DNA from: Ignavibacteriales bacterium
Lineage (GTDB): Bacteria > Bacteroidota > Ignavibacteria > Ignavibacteriales > Ignavibacteriaceae
Assembly: GCA_020061465.1 (NCBI GenBank)
Contig: JAGUYG010000046.1
Span: 1-38,918, forward strand
Reading direction: 5' to 3'
DNA: 38,918 bases
The position numbers and the translations under genes are program-made. Below, piece by piece: positions 18,225-27,105 of this stretch. Every line of letters begins with the position of its first letter. Position 1 is the first letter of the stretch. A model generated the notes under the pieces. It saw only the letters and a list, made by a program, of their open reading frames with translations, was not told the DNA's origin and did not search any database.

Positions 18225-19883
18225 TCATTTAAGCTTCCATTCAGATGCCTTAGTCTTGCCAGTCTTGATAATTGTTTTGTCTTTATGAGCCATTTCGAAA
18301 AGTAAATTTTTTACTTTGGCTTTCTTTTGCTTTTCATTAAGTACATCTGAAATCTTTGTAAGCAGCAAATCATGCAATTCCTTACGTGTGGCTTTACCAT
18401 ACTTGGAGATATATTCTATGATCAAATCTTTATAGTATTTTTTATCAAAAGCCCGATTTCGTATATATTTGGCTCTATCACCAGAATAATATGTTACTGA
18501 ATAGCTTACAAAGATATTAGGGAATCGACCTTCAACTAATCTTTTTTGTTTTAAAAGTTTATATGCGTCCTTAGAAATTATTTTTTTCTTTTGCACCGAA
18601 TCCAATAGCATAACGGTTTGCAAACCGAGAGAATCATTGGCACTTAAAACACGCGAATAATTCTCATCCAAAACTTTTCCATAAATTTTAACAGTTACTT
18701 CATCAGGTATATCCAATTCATACGTAGGCAAAGGGAAAAATCTTTCTCTCTGTTTTATAAACATTTTCTTTATTCCGCTGCCAATAGTATCGATCATATT
18801 AACATTAACCATAAGTTCAGCTAATAATTGATTCCGATAATAACGCTGTGGTGCGTCTTGAGTAATTACTGTTTCAATAGATTGAGGTATAAAGCTGCCG
18901 GCATTATTAAAAATTAATTCATCATCTTTTTCAACAATAATGATACGGCTATTAAGAAAGTAATCTTGATGGGCTATGCAGTTGTGCAAAGCTTCACGTA
19001 TTACCCAGGGTTCGTATTTAAGAATTTCCTCGGGGAATAATGTATTATCGGGAAGATACCGATACTTTAGATTTCTTATTTTTTTTAAAATAGCTTCTGA
19101 ATTAAGAATAAATGGCGGATCAAAATGTTCATAGTCAATTTCGAGGTTCTGCTCATTCTTTAATATCCATGACATTTTAGCAACTGATGGTGAAATTAAG
19201 TGAACTGATTCAGGCTTACCTAAAATTATTATTGCAGCTCTGGTGACTTGTCCTTGTACAGCAGCTTTTATTTTGTTAAGAAATGTTTCATCATTCCATT
19301 TATCAACATCATCAGCAAGTTTTTGGTTTTTCTTTTTATACTCTATTCTTGCTTTTTGAATCGCATCTTTATCGAGATCATTTAACGTAGCCCCAGGACA
19401 AACTTCCCCGGACCAGTCAGTTTTCTTTTGGCTTCTTATGATTTCAATTTCTTGAATGCTAAGAGGAACTAAAGATTCACCATCTCTCCCATATGAAATT
19501 CTTTTCCAGGTTACTGGTATTCCGAGAGGGGCAGGTGGTATTTGGAAAAGAATAACCCTACCCTCAGGCAAGTTTAACGTGCGTATTTCAATAAAAGTAA
19601 TATTGCTATTTGTATGCTGCGATATCTCATGTTTTAAACTATGCAGCTTACCAATATCTCTTCTAAAATTAGTACCGACAATCTCTCTTTTATTGTTTAC
19701 ACCAAATACAAGCCAACCGTTCTGCTGGTTTTTTAAGTTAGCTTCATTGCTTAAAGCTGAAAAATATTCTCCAAGATCATCGAAATGAAAACTATCCTTG
19801 GCATGTTTAAATTCAACCCATTCAGTTTCACCTGATAAAGCTAATAATTCAGTTAATGTTATTTTAAGTTCTTCTTCTGTCAT
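18225..19883 (-). CDS. AlbA_2 domain protein with HATPase_c_4-like C-terminal region
   Basis: A 552-residue protein of the type often annotated as ATP-binding or RecG-like transcriptional regulator. The AlbA_2 domain spans about residues 10-150 (ETEWVEFKHAKDSF, NGWLVFGVNNKREIVG, RISYGRDGESLVPLS). A GHKL-like ATP-binding region follows near residues 290-400 (IREALHNCIAHQDY, DDELIFNNAGSFIP, DTIGSGIKKMF), and the C-terminal region is winged-helix-like (YISKYGKATRKELHDLLLTKI). It starts 13 bp after the methylase stop, inside the operon. It could regulate the operon, or take part in sensing invaders as Schlafen-like proteins have been proposed to do. No ribonuclease active site was recognised. The domain call is firm; the role is open. 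Confidence 0.85.
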   Translation of the reverse strand: MTEEELKITLTELLALSGETEWVEFKHAKDSFHFDDLGEYFSALSNEANLKNQQNGWLVFGVNNKREIVGTNFRRDIGKLHSLKHEISQHTNSNITFIEIRTLNLPEGRVILFQIPPAPLGIPVTWKRISYGRDGESLVPLSIQEIEIIRSQKKTDWSGEVCPGATLNDLDKDAIQKARIEYKKKNQKLADDVDKWNDETFLNKIKAAVQGQVTRAAIIILGKPESVHLISPSVAKMSWILKNEQNLEIDYEHFDPPFILNSEAILKKIRNLKYRYLPDNTLFPEEILKYEPWVIREALHNCIAHQDYFLNSRIIIVEKDDELIFNNAGSFIPQSIETVITQDAPQRYYRNQLLAELMVNVNMIDTIGSGIKKMFIKQRERFFPLPTYELDIPDEVTVKIYGKVLDENYSRVLSANDSLGLQTVMLLDSVQKKKIISKDAYKLLKQKRLVEGRFPNIFVSYSVTYYSGDRAKYIRNRAFDKKYYKDLIIEYISKYGKATRKELHDLLLTKISDVLNEKQKKAKVKNLLFEMAHKDKTIIKTGKTKASEWKLK

Positions 19884-19896
19884 AAAACTTTTTAAA

Positions 19897-22605
19897 TTAT
19901 TCTTCGAATAAATCTCCTTGTGGTTTTTTCCTTGGGCCGGTTTCTTCGGTCAGTCTTTCTCTTAAGTTTAAGAAACCATCAAGTAATTTTTTTTCTTTGC
20001 TTTCATTTGGCAGAGTTTCTGAAATAGCTTGTGCTACTCTATAAAATGCTTCGCTCTTACCATATCCGGTGTTAGTTAATAATTGAATAATTTCATTTCG
20101 CTTACTTTTTTCCCAAAGTAGTAATGAATAATGAAGTACGTCAATTAATTCAGTTGCATTTTTTAATTGATCTATTTTTCTATCCTGAGGACCAAGAATA
20201 GAAACAAACTCTTTATCCTTTTTGATAAATCCTTCTTTATTCCATTCGTTTGCTAAATCAATACTGCAACTATGAGAAAGCTTATTCGCTTCATCAAAAG
20301 GAATTTTTGCTGAGCCAAATTCCCAACGAGTGAGAACATAAAACCTTGTTAAATCTGAAATCTCTGAAGCAAAACCATTATGCAATATTTTTCTAACAGC
20401 ATAGTCTGTTACAATTACACGAACTTCCTGTAAAAATTTATCTGCACGGATTTCTCTGCCTTCAAAGTCTATAACTTTCACGTATTTACTATAAACTTCT
20501 AACGATGAACCAATAGCTGCAATGAAGAAGTCTGCACCGCTTATCCCATCAGCCCATAATTTATCAAGTTTTTCGGAAAGATATAATTTTAATTCTTCTT
20601 TAATTTCTTGATAAAATTTAGTTGGTAATTTTTCATACTTCCTGGAAATGATATAAATAGAAGAAGCCAATGCTGCTGATTCACTTGCTCTAAGTCTTGC
20701 TTCTTTCTCAGTATTTAATGGCCAAGCACTCGTAACAATAAGCCCTGAATCAATCAATGAATTTATTAAAGTTTCCCAACCTTCGGTAGATTTATGAGCA
20801 TATACAATTATAGATGTTCCATTATTTTTTAATATTCTAAAAATTTCTTGAAATGATTTCTTAAGCATATCTTCAAAGAATTTTTTACCAGCATCAAAAC
20901 CACCAGGAATATTTGAATAAGCAACAATTTCATCTCTTTTAGGTGTAAGTGGTGTTGAAAATAATTCTGGATAATCATTATTGAGTATTCTTTTTAGCCA
21001 TACATAAAAAAAATCTGATAAATAAGAGTATGGTATATTATCGTAATATGGAGGATCAGTAAAGACGGCATCGAAGGAATTATCCTCATAAGAAAGTTTA
21101 TTTGCCGACATTTGGCTGACATTACCAGATTCACCCGTATTAGAAATAGAATCAATAACTTTCCAGATACTTCTAAAAGCCATACTTTCCCAACTACCAA
21201 CTGATTGTGTAATTGGATTTATTTCAGAATAATCCCAAATAAAAGGTAATGCATTTCTATTTAACATATGATTTGTGATTTCAAAAACATTATTCCATTG
21301 GCACAAATTATTTGTATAATCAGTTACTCTTGATAAGCTTATACCTAAATAAGATTTCACAGCTTTAGAATATTCTTTGTCTTCAGAATTTATATTTATA
21401 GAGCGAATATGTTTTATAAAGGTTAATAGTGATAGTTTTTGACGAGAATTAAATAAATCGCCCCAATTCTTCATATTATAAGCTTGGATTCTAAAACCAA
21501 GCGTACCACGTATTGGTAAACTTTCGTCAGGAATTGGATTTATACCTATTGTGGTTTCAAGTTCAATTTCCAAGTTTTTAAGTTTTTGGTAAGCAAGTTT
21601 GAAAATCTCATAATCATTATTATTTGCAATTCTGTATTTCCTTTCAGAAATACCAGGCTTTTGAGTTACAACTGCAACTAATCTTTCAGATGATGAATAA
21701 TTATGAAACAATTTTTTTGTGGTTTTTGCATCAATTGTATTACCACAAAGAGGACAAGTAACTATTGCTCTATTAACAGTTCCATTTTCTGGTTTAAAAC
21801 CAGAAGGGAAGTTTCCATAAGCATCCCCAACTATTTTAAATTCAACCTTATTGTTATTTACAGAAGGAAAAAGAGCAACCTTTCTTTTAGTTTTTTTAGC
21901 TAACCAGAATTGCCGCATCAAAGGTATTTCCACACCACAAGAAGGATTTTGGCAAGGAATTGTTCTTGCCCAAATGTAAGCAATAGGGACTGATCCATCA
22001 GGATCGTTTGGATAAAATTGAACAAGTTCTTTTTTAGCTTTTTTAAGAATCCAATTTCCCCAAAATTTTACATCTTCTAATAAAACATTATCAACTTTCT
22101 GTTTTATTTTTTTCTTTTTTCCAAATTCTTCAACTTCTCTTTCAATATAACCGGGTTTACCATATTTCTGCGGGTATTCAAGAGTGCATTTTTGTATAAG
22201 CACAGCAACAGGGTTTAAATCGTTAGAGTAAGTCTCGCAGCCAAGACGCAAACATTCAAGAGGGATTGAACCGCCGCCGCCAAAGGGATCTAAAACTTTG
22301 GGCGGTTTGCCACCATAAGCTTTAAGAATTTTCTTGCGTGCTCTTTCAATCATTTTTGGGTTATTAGTGTTTTCCCACTTGGCAAAGTCAATTATAAATT
22401 GTCTTTCCTCATTCCATTCATCAATATCTTTTGGCGCGGGTATTAGCGCAGCATAAGCAGTAGCACGGGAAGCAGCAAGAGGGCGTCTTGCCCACCAGAT
22501 ATGGAGAGTTGAGATATGTCCGTGCCTAATATTTTTTTCTTTAGCAGAAATAGCACTTACTTCTTTAACGGGAAAAGATTCTTCTATGAAGCGTTTATCG
22601 GGCAT
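19897..22605 (-). CDS. DUF1156 adenine-specific DNA methyltransferase
   Basis: A 902-residue methylase. Residues 1-60 are the DUF1156 domain (RHGHISTLHIWWARRPLAASR). The S-adenosylmethionine site is VLDPFGGGGSIPLE near 104-117, with NDLNPVAV at 128-135. Two zinc-binding pairs follow (CQNPSC near 213, CPLCG near 284). The catalytic TDPPYYDNIPYSYLSDFFY lies near 515, an N6-adenine or N4-cytosine type motif. This family is the methylase of several anti-phage loci and probably marks host DNA, by analogy with DISARM and Pgl/BREX. It starts nine bases after the PD-(D/E)XK gene stop. No separate restriction subunit is fused to it; the helicase and nuclease-like neighbours would supply that role. The recognition sequence cannot be read from the gene. 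Confidence 0.93.
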   Translation of the reverse strand: MPDKRFIEESFPVKEVSAISAKEKNIRHGHISTLHIWWARRPLAASRATAYAALIPAPKDIDEWNEERQFIIDFAKWENTNNPKMIERARKKILKAYGGKPPKVLDPFGGGGSIPLECLRLGCETYSNDLNPVAVLIQKCTLEYPQKYGKPGYIEREVEEFGKKKKIKQKVDNVLLEDVKFWGNWILKKAKKELVQFYPNDPDGSVPIAYIWARTIPCQNPSCGVEIPLMRQFWLAKKTKRKVALFPSVNNNKVEFKIVGDAYGNFPSGFKPENGTVNRAIVTCPLCGNTIDAKTTKKLFHNYSSSERLVAVVTQKPGISERKYRIANNNDYEIFKLAYQKLKNLEIELETTIGINPIPDESLPIRGTLGFRIQAYNMKNWGDLFNSRQKLSLLTFIKHIRSININSEDKEYSKAVKSYLGISLSRVTDYTNNLCQWNNVFEITNHMLNRNALPFIWDYSEINPITQSVGSWESMAFRSIWKVIDSISNTGESGNVSQMSANKLSYEDNSFDAVFTDPPYYDNIPYSYLSDFFYVWLKRILNNDYPELFSTPLTPKRDEIVAYSNIPGGFDAGKKFFEDMLKKSFQEIFRILKNNGTSIIVYAHKSTEGWETLINSLIDSGLIVTSAWPLNTEKEARLRASESAALASSIYIISRKYEKLPTKFYQEIKEELKLYLSEKLDKLWADGISGADFFIAAIGSSLEVYSKYVKVIDFEGREIRADKFLQEVRVIVTDYAVRKILHNGFASEISDLTRFYVLTRWEFGSAKIPFDEANKLSHSCSIDLANEWNKEGFIKKDKEFVSILGPQDRKIDQLKNATELIDVLHYSLLLWEKSKRNEIIQLLTNTGYGKSEAFYRVAQAISETLPNESKEKKLLDGFLNLRERLTEETGPRKKPQGDLFEE

Positions 22606-22614
22606 TAAAAACTC

Positions 22615-23607
22615 TTAATTATTTTGCATTAATCTTTTAGTGAACTCTGAAAAGGTGACACAACGGTTCGCGGGAATCATAGCGGCAATCCAATCTTTAC
22701 CTCGCCCTTGCTTTCTTCCGCCATCCTTTTGCAGATTCTTAGTTAGCTTCAAAGGTTTATCTAAAAAGAAATAGGTAAACGTTTCATTGTCACTTCCTAA
22801 TTTGACACCTTTTATCCAATCATTTACTAAAGGCGTATTTGTGGTAAAGTTTTTAATATCTGTTTCAAAATTTTCAATATCTGACGCTTTTAATGTTAGA
22901 ATACCTAAAATTTTTGATAGATATGGAATGCCCACCCCTTCTTCTTGATTAGCATAATTTGTAAAATGCGGTGCAAAATAAAGAGGGCTGCCAAGCGTTT
23001 CCGGTCTTCGATAAACATTAAACTCTTTGAAGCGTTTAATTTCATTTGGTTCAGATAAATCTTGAATAAGAATTTCTTTTTGATATTTCATATTATAGTT
23101 CTTTATTGAAAATGATAAATATTCTTTCATTAAAGGTTTTGTAAGCCAATATTTGGTATCGAATATTAGGTTAATATCTTCCCATCCCACATAATGAATA
23201 ATAATACCTTCAGCTTTTTGTTTATTATGATCTCTTTCTTGAGTTATAAAGCAAAGAAATTTTTCTGGAATATTCGGATCAAACGAATTTAGATACTGCG
23301 TTCTCTGGTGAAGAACTTTATTTTTACGGACCTTTGATTCAATAAAAATTTGAAACCATTCGTCGTATTTCGTTTCTATGTCAATACGACCTTCTTTTCT
23401 ATTATACTCTGTAACTATAGAAATATTCTTAAAATTTTCTTTAGTATTTTTTATTCTAATTCCAAGGTATCTTAAGAAATCAAATAAAGCCACAGGTTCT
23501 GATGCTAAAAGAAACGCAAATGCTTTTGATAGTGCTTTTTCATCATCGCCTAATAAATCAAAGCGATTCAATACCGTTTTAGGATGTCCAGCTTTTTTAA
23601 TTAACAT
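22615..23607 (-). CDS. PD-(D/E)XK nuclease-like protein
   Basis: A 330-residue protein starting three bases after the helicase stop. The N-terminus has DLLGDDEKALSKAFAFLLASEP, a helix with a conserved acidic residue as in PD-(D/E)XK family members. GRIDIETKYDEWFQIFIESKV supplies Asp76 and Glu90-x-Lys92, the core of the fold. A C-terminal half (about 190-330) is unrecognised. It would be the DNA-cutting candidate in a locus that has no phospholipase-D-like DrmC gene. The motif is clear enough to propose the fold, but catalytic activity is unproven. Its tight packing between helicase and methylase suggests co-translation. Confidence 0.75.
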   Translation of the reverse strand: MLIKKAGHPKTVLNRFDLLGDDEKALSKAFAFLLASEPVALFDFLRYLGIRIKNTKENFKNISIVTEYNRKEGRIDIETKYDEWFQIFIESKVRKNKVLHQRTQYLNSFDPNIPEKFLCFITQERDHNKQKAEGIIIHYVGWEDINLIFDTKYWLTKPLMKEYLSFSIKNYNMKYQKEILIQDLSEPNEIKRFKEFNVYRRPETLGSPLYFAPHFTNYANQEEGVGIPYLSKILGILTLKASDIENFETDIKNFTTNTPLVNDWIKGVKLGSDNETFTYFFLDKPLKLTKNLQKDGGRKQGRGKDWIAAMIPANRCVTFSEFTKRLMQNN

Positions 23608-23610
23608 TAG

Positions 23611-26600
23611 CTAATTACTTATTTTACCTTTTGATTGAATTTGATCTATTGAGATTAAATATCTGACTTCAACTTTCTGTTCTGCTGATAAAATTTCAGA
23701 AGGATTATTTATTATATAAAGCTTTGGTTCTTTGGAACAATTCATAACAGCATAGAGATAATATTCATTCTTAAAACGGTTTGCTTTAAACCATTCATTT
23801 TGTGTTAGTGCAACAGCACCATTAGCAGCACGGGATTTAACTTCGATATAACGAATGTTTCCATTCTTGTCCTTTGATCGGATATCGTAACCGAGATTTT
23901 CCTTACAAATGTCTTCTGGAAATCTGCCTTGTTCTATTTCATATTTCATCGCGGCTTCCATTCCAATTTTTTCAATCTCAGGATCGCTTTGCATTACATC
24001 CGGTATTGGTTGCAAAGGAATTACTTTAATTATTCCTCTGAATTTTGGAGAACTCATTGTTAAGCTTTTTTCTCTTACAATTTGTTCTGCTAAATCCTGT
24101 TTGGCTTTTTCATATTCATTTTTGCGTTCTTCTTTATTACGTATAGCAACGTCCATATTTTCACCAGTTTCTTTACGCTGGTAATAAGTAATTAGTTCAC
24201 CATCCAGCTTTACTAATAAAATCTCTAATGATTTAATGCCATACTTTTCTTTAATATCAGCTTGCCGTTTTCTTTCCTGAGTTAATTCTTTTTTATACTC
24301 TTCCAGCATTTTAATGCAAAGTGAAGATGTCTTTTTCTTCAATGAATCTATGTCAACGGATTCGGAATGATTTTCGGTTATTTCAGACAGATCCCAAATA
24401 ATCGAGGAAGGGACAATCTTTATTTCCTTGTCGTCAACATATAAACAAAAGAGACGCTTTCCCGCAACTGTCCCGATTCCATCTTTAATTTCACCCTCAT
24501 AAAAAATAATATATCCGTTCAGGTTGCTATCAGGATCACCAAATACAGCACCCTGAAGAAGTGAATCAAGATGATTCTCTTCTATCCAAACCATTACTGA
24601 TTCAAAGAGAGGATGCCCGAAGGTAACAAATTCAGCATCTGAATTTTTTTGAGCAATGTCTTTATCAAAAGTAATCTTCGGATATTTTTTTAACAATTCA
24701 CCAAAAGATTTTTTAATCGAATCTTTCTCGGCTATTTTTCTTAACTCATAAGGAACGGAATCAATTGAGAGAAAACCTTTTGTTGTAGTTTTATATTTAC
24801 CGGAAATTTTATGGAATGCTTTCTTAAAATAACTTTCTGTGTATTCAGGGATAAGTTTATACTCTCTTGCTTTAGCTTCCATTTCTTTTATGCGGGTGTA
24901 ATCAATAAATCGGGTAGCAAGACTTTCACCAAGACTTTCTTTTACATCTTTAATATAATCTTCATTAACAACTATGTCTATCTCTTTTAATATTTCATCA
25001 ATATCTCTTGCGTTGGCAGCAGCATCCATAAGAAGCTGAGCAAGATTTGTATGAGTCATTATCTCACCCAAAACATCAAATACTTTGTCATTGCCCATCG
25101 CATTTTTAATCTCATCAAGCTTCGCAAAAAGTCGTGTTAAAACTCGTCCTTCACGGGTATCATTAGCAACGAGGTTAAAGATAAATACTTCACGGGTCTG
25201 ACCGTAACGATGGATGCGTCCCATTCTTTGTTCAAGCCGGTTTGGATTCCAAGGTATATCATAGTTAATCATCATATTACAGAACTGAAGGTTAATACCT
25301 TCACCGGCGGCTTCAGTAGCAATTAGAACTTCAGTTTCATTTTTAAAAACTTTTTCAGCATTTACTCTGTCTTCTAACCTCATACCGCCGTGAATAGTAT
25401 TAGAAGAATATCCCCAGTCACTTACTTTTTTCTCCAAATAATCTAAAGTATCTCTTGATTCCGTAAATATCAGAATTTTTCTTTGTTTAGGATTGGAATA
25501 CCTTTCATATAAACTTGAGAGAGATTTTTTAAGTTCTTTTAATTTAATTTCTTCTTCGTTTATAATTATTTCTTTTGCACGCTGAATTAATTTGTCAATA
25601 GTTGAAATTTCTTTTTCTAACTCTTCGCGATTTTCAGCAACACTAAGAGTTTCCCAGATTTCTTCCTCTTGCCATCGTTCCTCTTCGCTAAGATCTTCAT
25701 AATCTTCTATGTCGGTTCGAAAGTTATTTGTTTGTGATCTCTCAAGAGAAGTCTCAAGCAATTCTTCAAGCTTTCTTTTTCTTCTTTCCAAAGATTTTAG
25801 CAAAGCATAAGTACTTGATGCCAAGCGGCGCTGAAGGATAACAAGTGCGAAGGTTACATTTCTTTTTTTATCTCTATTAAGAGCCAAATTATATTGCTGT
25901 TCAACATACCTGGATAATTCATTATAGAGTTCAGCTTCATTCTTTGATTGCCTTCCCAAATTAAATGGTATGGTTTCAACATATCTTGGAAGGAAAAGTG
26001 GTTTTCCCTCAAAATCTTTTAAATCTTCTTTTACTCTACGGATAAATAAAGGGTTATCCTGATTTCGAATTGATTGCTGCACCATATCGTTGTTAGCAAA
26101 GAAACCTGGTTCAAGCAGGTCTAAAAACAATCTAAAATTTTCAGGATCTCCTTTATGAGGAGTTGCGGTTAAGAAAAGAAGATTAGTGGTAATGCGAGAT
26201 AAACTTTCTCCAAGTCTATATCTACCTGTCTTAGTTGTTTTATCACCATAGCGGTAAGCACTCATTTTATGTGCTTCGTCTACAACAATTAAATCAAAAT
26301 GCGCAGCAGCTATGGAAGGAAGTATTTCATCACGTTTAGCAAAATCAATTGAGGTAATAATCTGTCTTTCCCTTGCCCAAACATTCTCGGCATAATGTGC
26401 ATCAAGAATACTCCTATCAACAAGAACAAAATTTTCTTCAAATCTTTCTTTTAACTCTCTACGCCACTGATCTTTAAGATGACCAGGTAAAACAATTAAA
26501 ATTCTACTTACAAGATGGCGCAATTTCAATTCTTTTAAGATCAAACCAGCCATTATAGTTTTACCAGCACCAGGATCGTCAGCAATAAGGAATCTTATTC

Positions 26601-27045
26601 TTGGCATCTTTAGAACAAAGCCATACACAGCTTCAATCTGATGAGGCAAAGGATCAACCTTTGATGTGTTCATTGCAAGCAAAGGATCATAAAGAGAAGC
26701 GAATCTATAGCGAATAGTTTCTAATGAAAGAAAAACTTTCCAGGGTTCATTGGTAAAATATTTTTGAGGTATCTCAATTGAAAAGCTGTTAAGCTCTTCT
26801 TTAGAAATTAACTGATCAATATGTGTGTTACTATAAGTTGTGGAACCAACTATGTGGAAGTAATCCCCATCTTCTTCTACCAATTTCAATTCAACTGGCT
26901 CATTCCAATTGGGACCTTTTAGGATTGTACCGGGTTTGATATTCAATATAAAGATTCCTTCATTTATAAAGATAAATTTAGTTAAATCAGGATGGGATTT
27001 AAAGAGTTTTCCTTCTTTTCTTGCGATTATAATTGCCTTTATCAT
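23611..27045 (-). CDS. SNF2-type superfamily 2 helicase with C-terminal DUF3883 (DrmD-like)
   Basis: A 1144-residue helicase and first gene of the operon. The N-terminal family segment is IKPGTILKGPNWNEPVEL (residues 36-53). Walker A is DDPGAGKT (156-163), DEAH is at 256-259, and FLTATPHKGD follows. The second lobe has TEAAGEGINLQFCNMMINYD and RLEQRMGRIHRYGQ. A long insertion around 380-520 is charged and coiled-coil-like. The C-terminus (GYDIRSKDKNG...YIEVKSRAANG) is DUF3883, a nuclease-fold domain common in defence helicases. It resembles DrmD of class 1 DISARM and the helicase of the Hma grouping. The ATG at 27045 has only a weak ribosome site and sits inside a 16-bp direct repeat. A TTG at 26946 with AAGGA upstream is an alternative start just before the conserved domain. 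Confidence 0.93.
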   Translation of the reverse strand: MIKAIIIARKEGKLFKSHPDLTKFIFINEGIFILNIKPGTILKGPNWNEPVELKLVEEDGDYFHIVGSTTYSNTHIDQLISKEELNSFSIEIPQKYFTNEPWKVFLSLETIRYRFASLYDPLLAMNTSKVDPLPHQIEAVYGFVLKMPRIRFLIADDPGAGKTIMAGLILKELKLRHLVSRILIVLPGHLKDQWRRELKERFEENFVLVDRSILDAHYAENVWARERQIITSIDFAKRDEILPSIAAAHFDLIVVDEAHKMSAYRYGDKTTKTGRYRLGESLSRITTNLLFLTATPHKGDPENFRLFLDLLEPGFFANNDMVQQSIRNQDNPLFIRRVKEDLKDFEGKPLFLPRYVETIPFNLGRQSKNEAELYNELSRYVEQQYNLALNRDKKRNVTFALVILQRRLASSTYALLKSLERRKRKLEELLETSLERSQTNNFRTDIEDYEDLSEEERWQEEEIWETLSVAENREELEKEISTIDKLIQRAKEIIINEEEIKLKELKKSLSSLYERYSNPKQRKILIFTESRDTLDYLEKKVSDWGYSSNTIHGGMRLEDRVNAEKVFKNETEVLIATEAAGEGINLQFCNMMINYDIPWNPNRLEQRMGRIHRYGQTREVFIFNLVANDTREGRVLTRLFAKLDEIKNAMGNDKVFDVLGEIMTHTNLAQLLMDAAANARDIDEILKEIDIVVNEDYIKDVKESLGESLATRFIDYTRIKEMEAKAREYKLIPEYTESYFKKAFHKISGKYKTTTKGFLSIDSVPYELRKIAEKDSIKKSFGELLKKYPKITFDKDIAQKNSDAEFVTFGHPLFESVMVWIEENHLDSLLQGAVFGDPDSNLNGYIIFYEGEIKDGIGTVAGKRLFCLYVDDKEIKIVPSSIIWDLSEITENHSESVDIDSLKKKTSSLCIKMLEEYKKELTQERKRQADIKEKYGIKSLEILLVKLDGELITYYQRKETGENMDVAIRNKEERKNEYEKAKQDLAEQIVREKSLTMSSPKFRGIIKVIPLQPIPDVMQSDPEIEKIGMEAAMKYEIEQGRFPEDICKENLGYDIRSKDKNGNIRYIEVKSRAANGAVALTQNEWFKANRFKNEYYLYAVMNCSKEPKLYIINNPSEILSAEQKVEVRYLISIDQIQSKGKISN

Positions 27046-27056
27046 TGCTGTCCAAA
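27041..27056 (+). repeat. 16-bp direct repeat, right border of the operon
   Basis: ATCATTGCTGTCCAAA is identical to 12920-12935. The two copies flank 14.1 kb holding the whole seven-gene operon and IS copy A. Here it overlaps the annotated start codon of the helicase. Confidence 0.6.
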
Positions 27057-27105
27057 ATAAATTAGAAATAGAGAAAAAGTTTTCTATTTAAGTTGTTTTG
27101 GACAG
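27048..27105. promoter_or_regulatory. Nested inverted repeat upstream of the helicase gene
   Basis: CTGTCCAAAA (27048-27057) and TTTTGGACAG (27096-27105) are perfect ten-base arms. Inside them AAATAGA and TCTATTT form a second pair. It lies directly before the first gene of the operon and after the end of IS copy B. It could be the promoter-operator of the defence operon or a terminal inverted repeat left by the IS; I cannot tell which. Confidence 0.6.
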
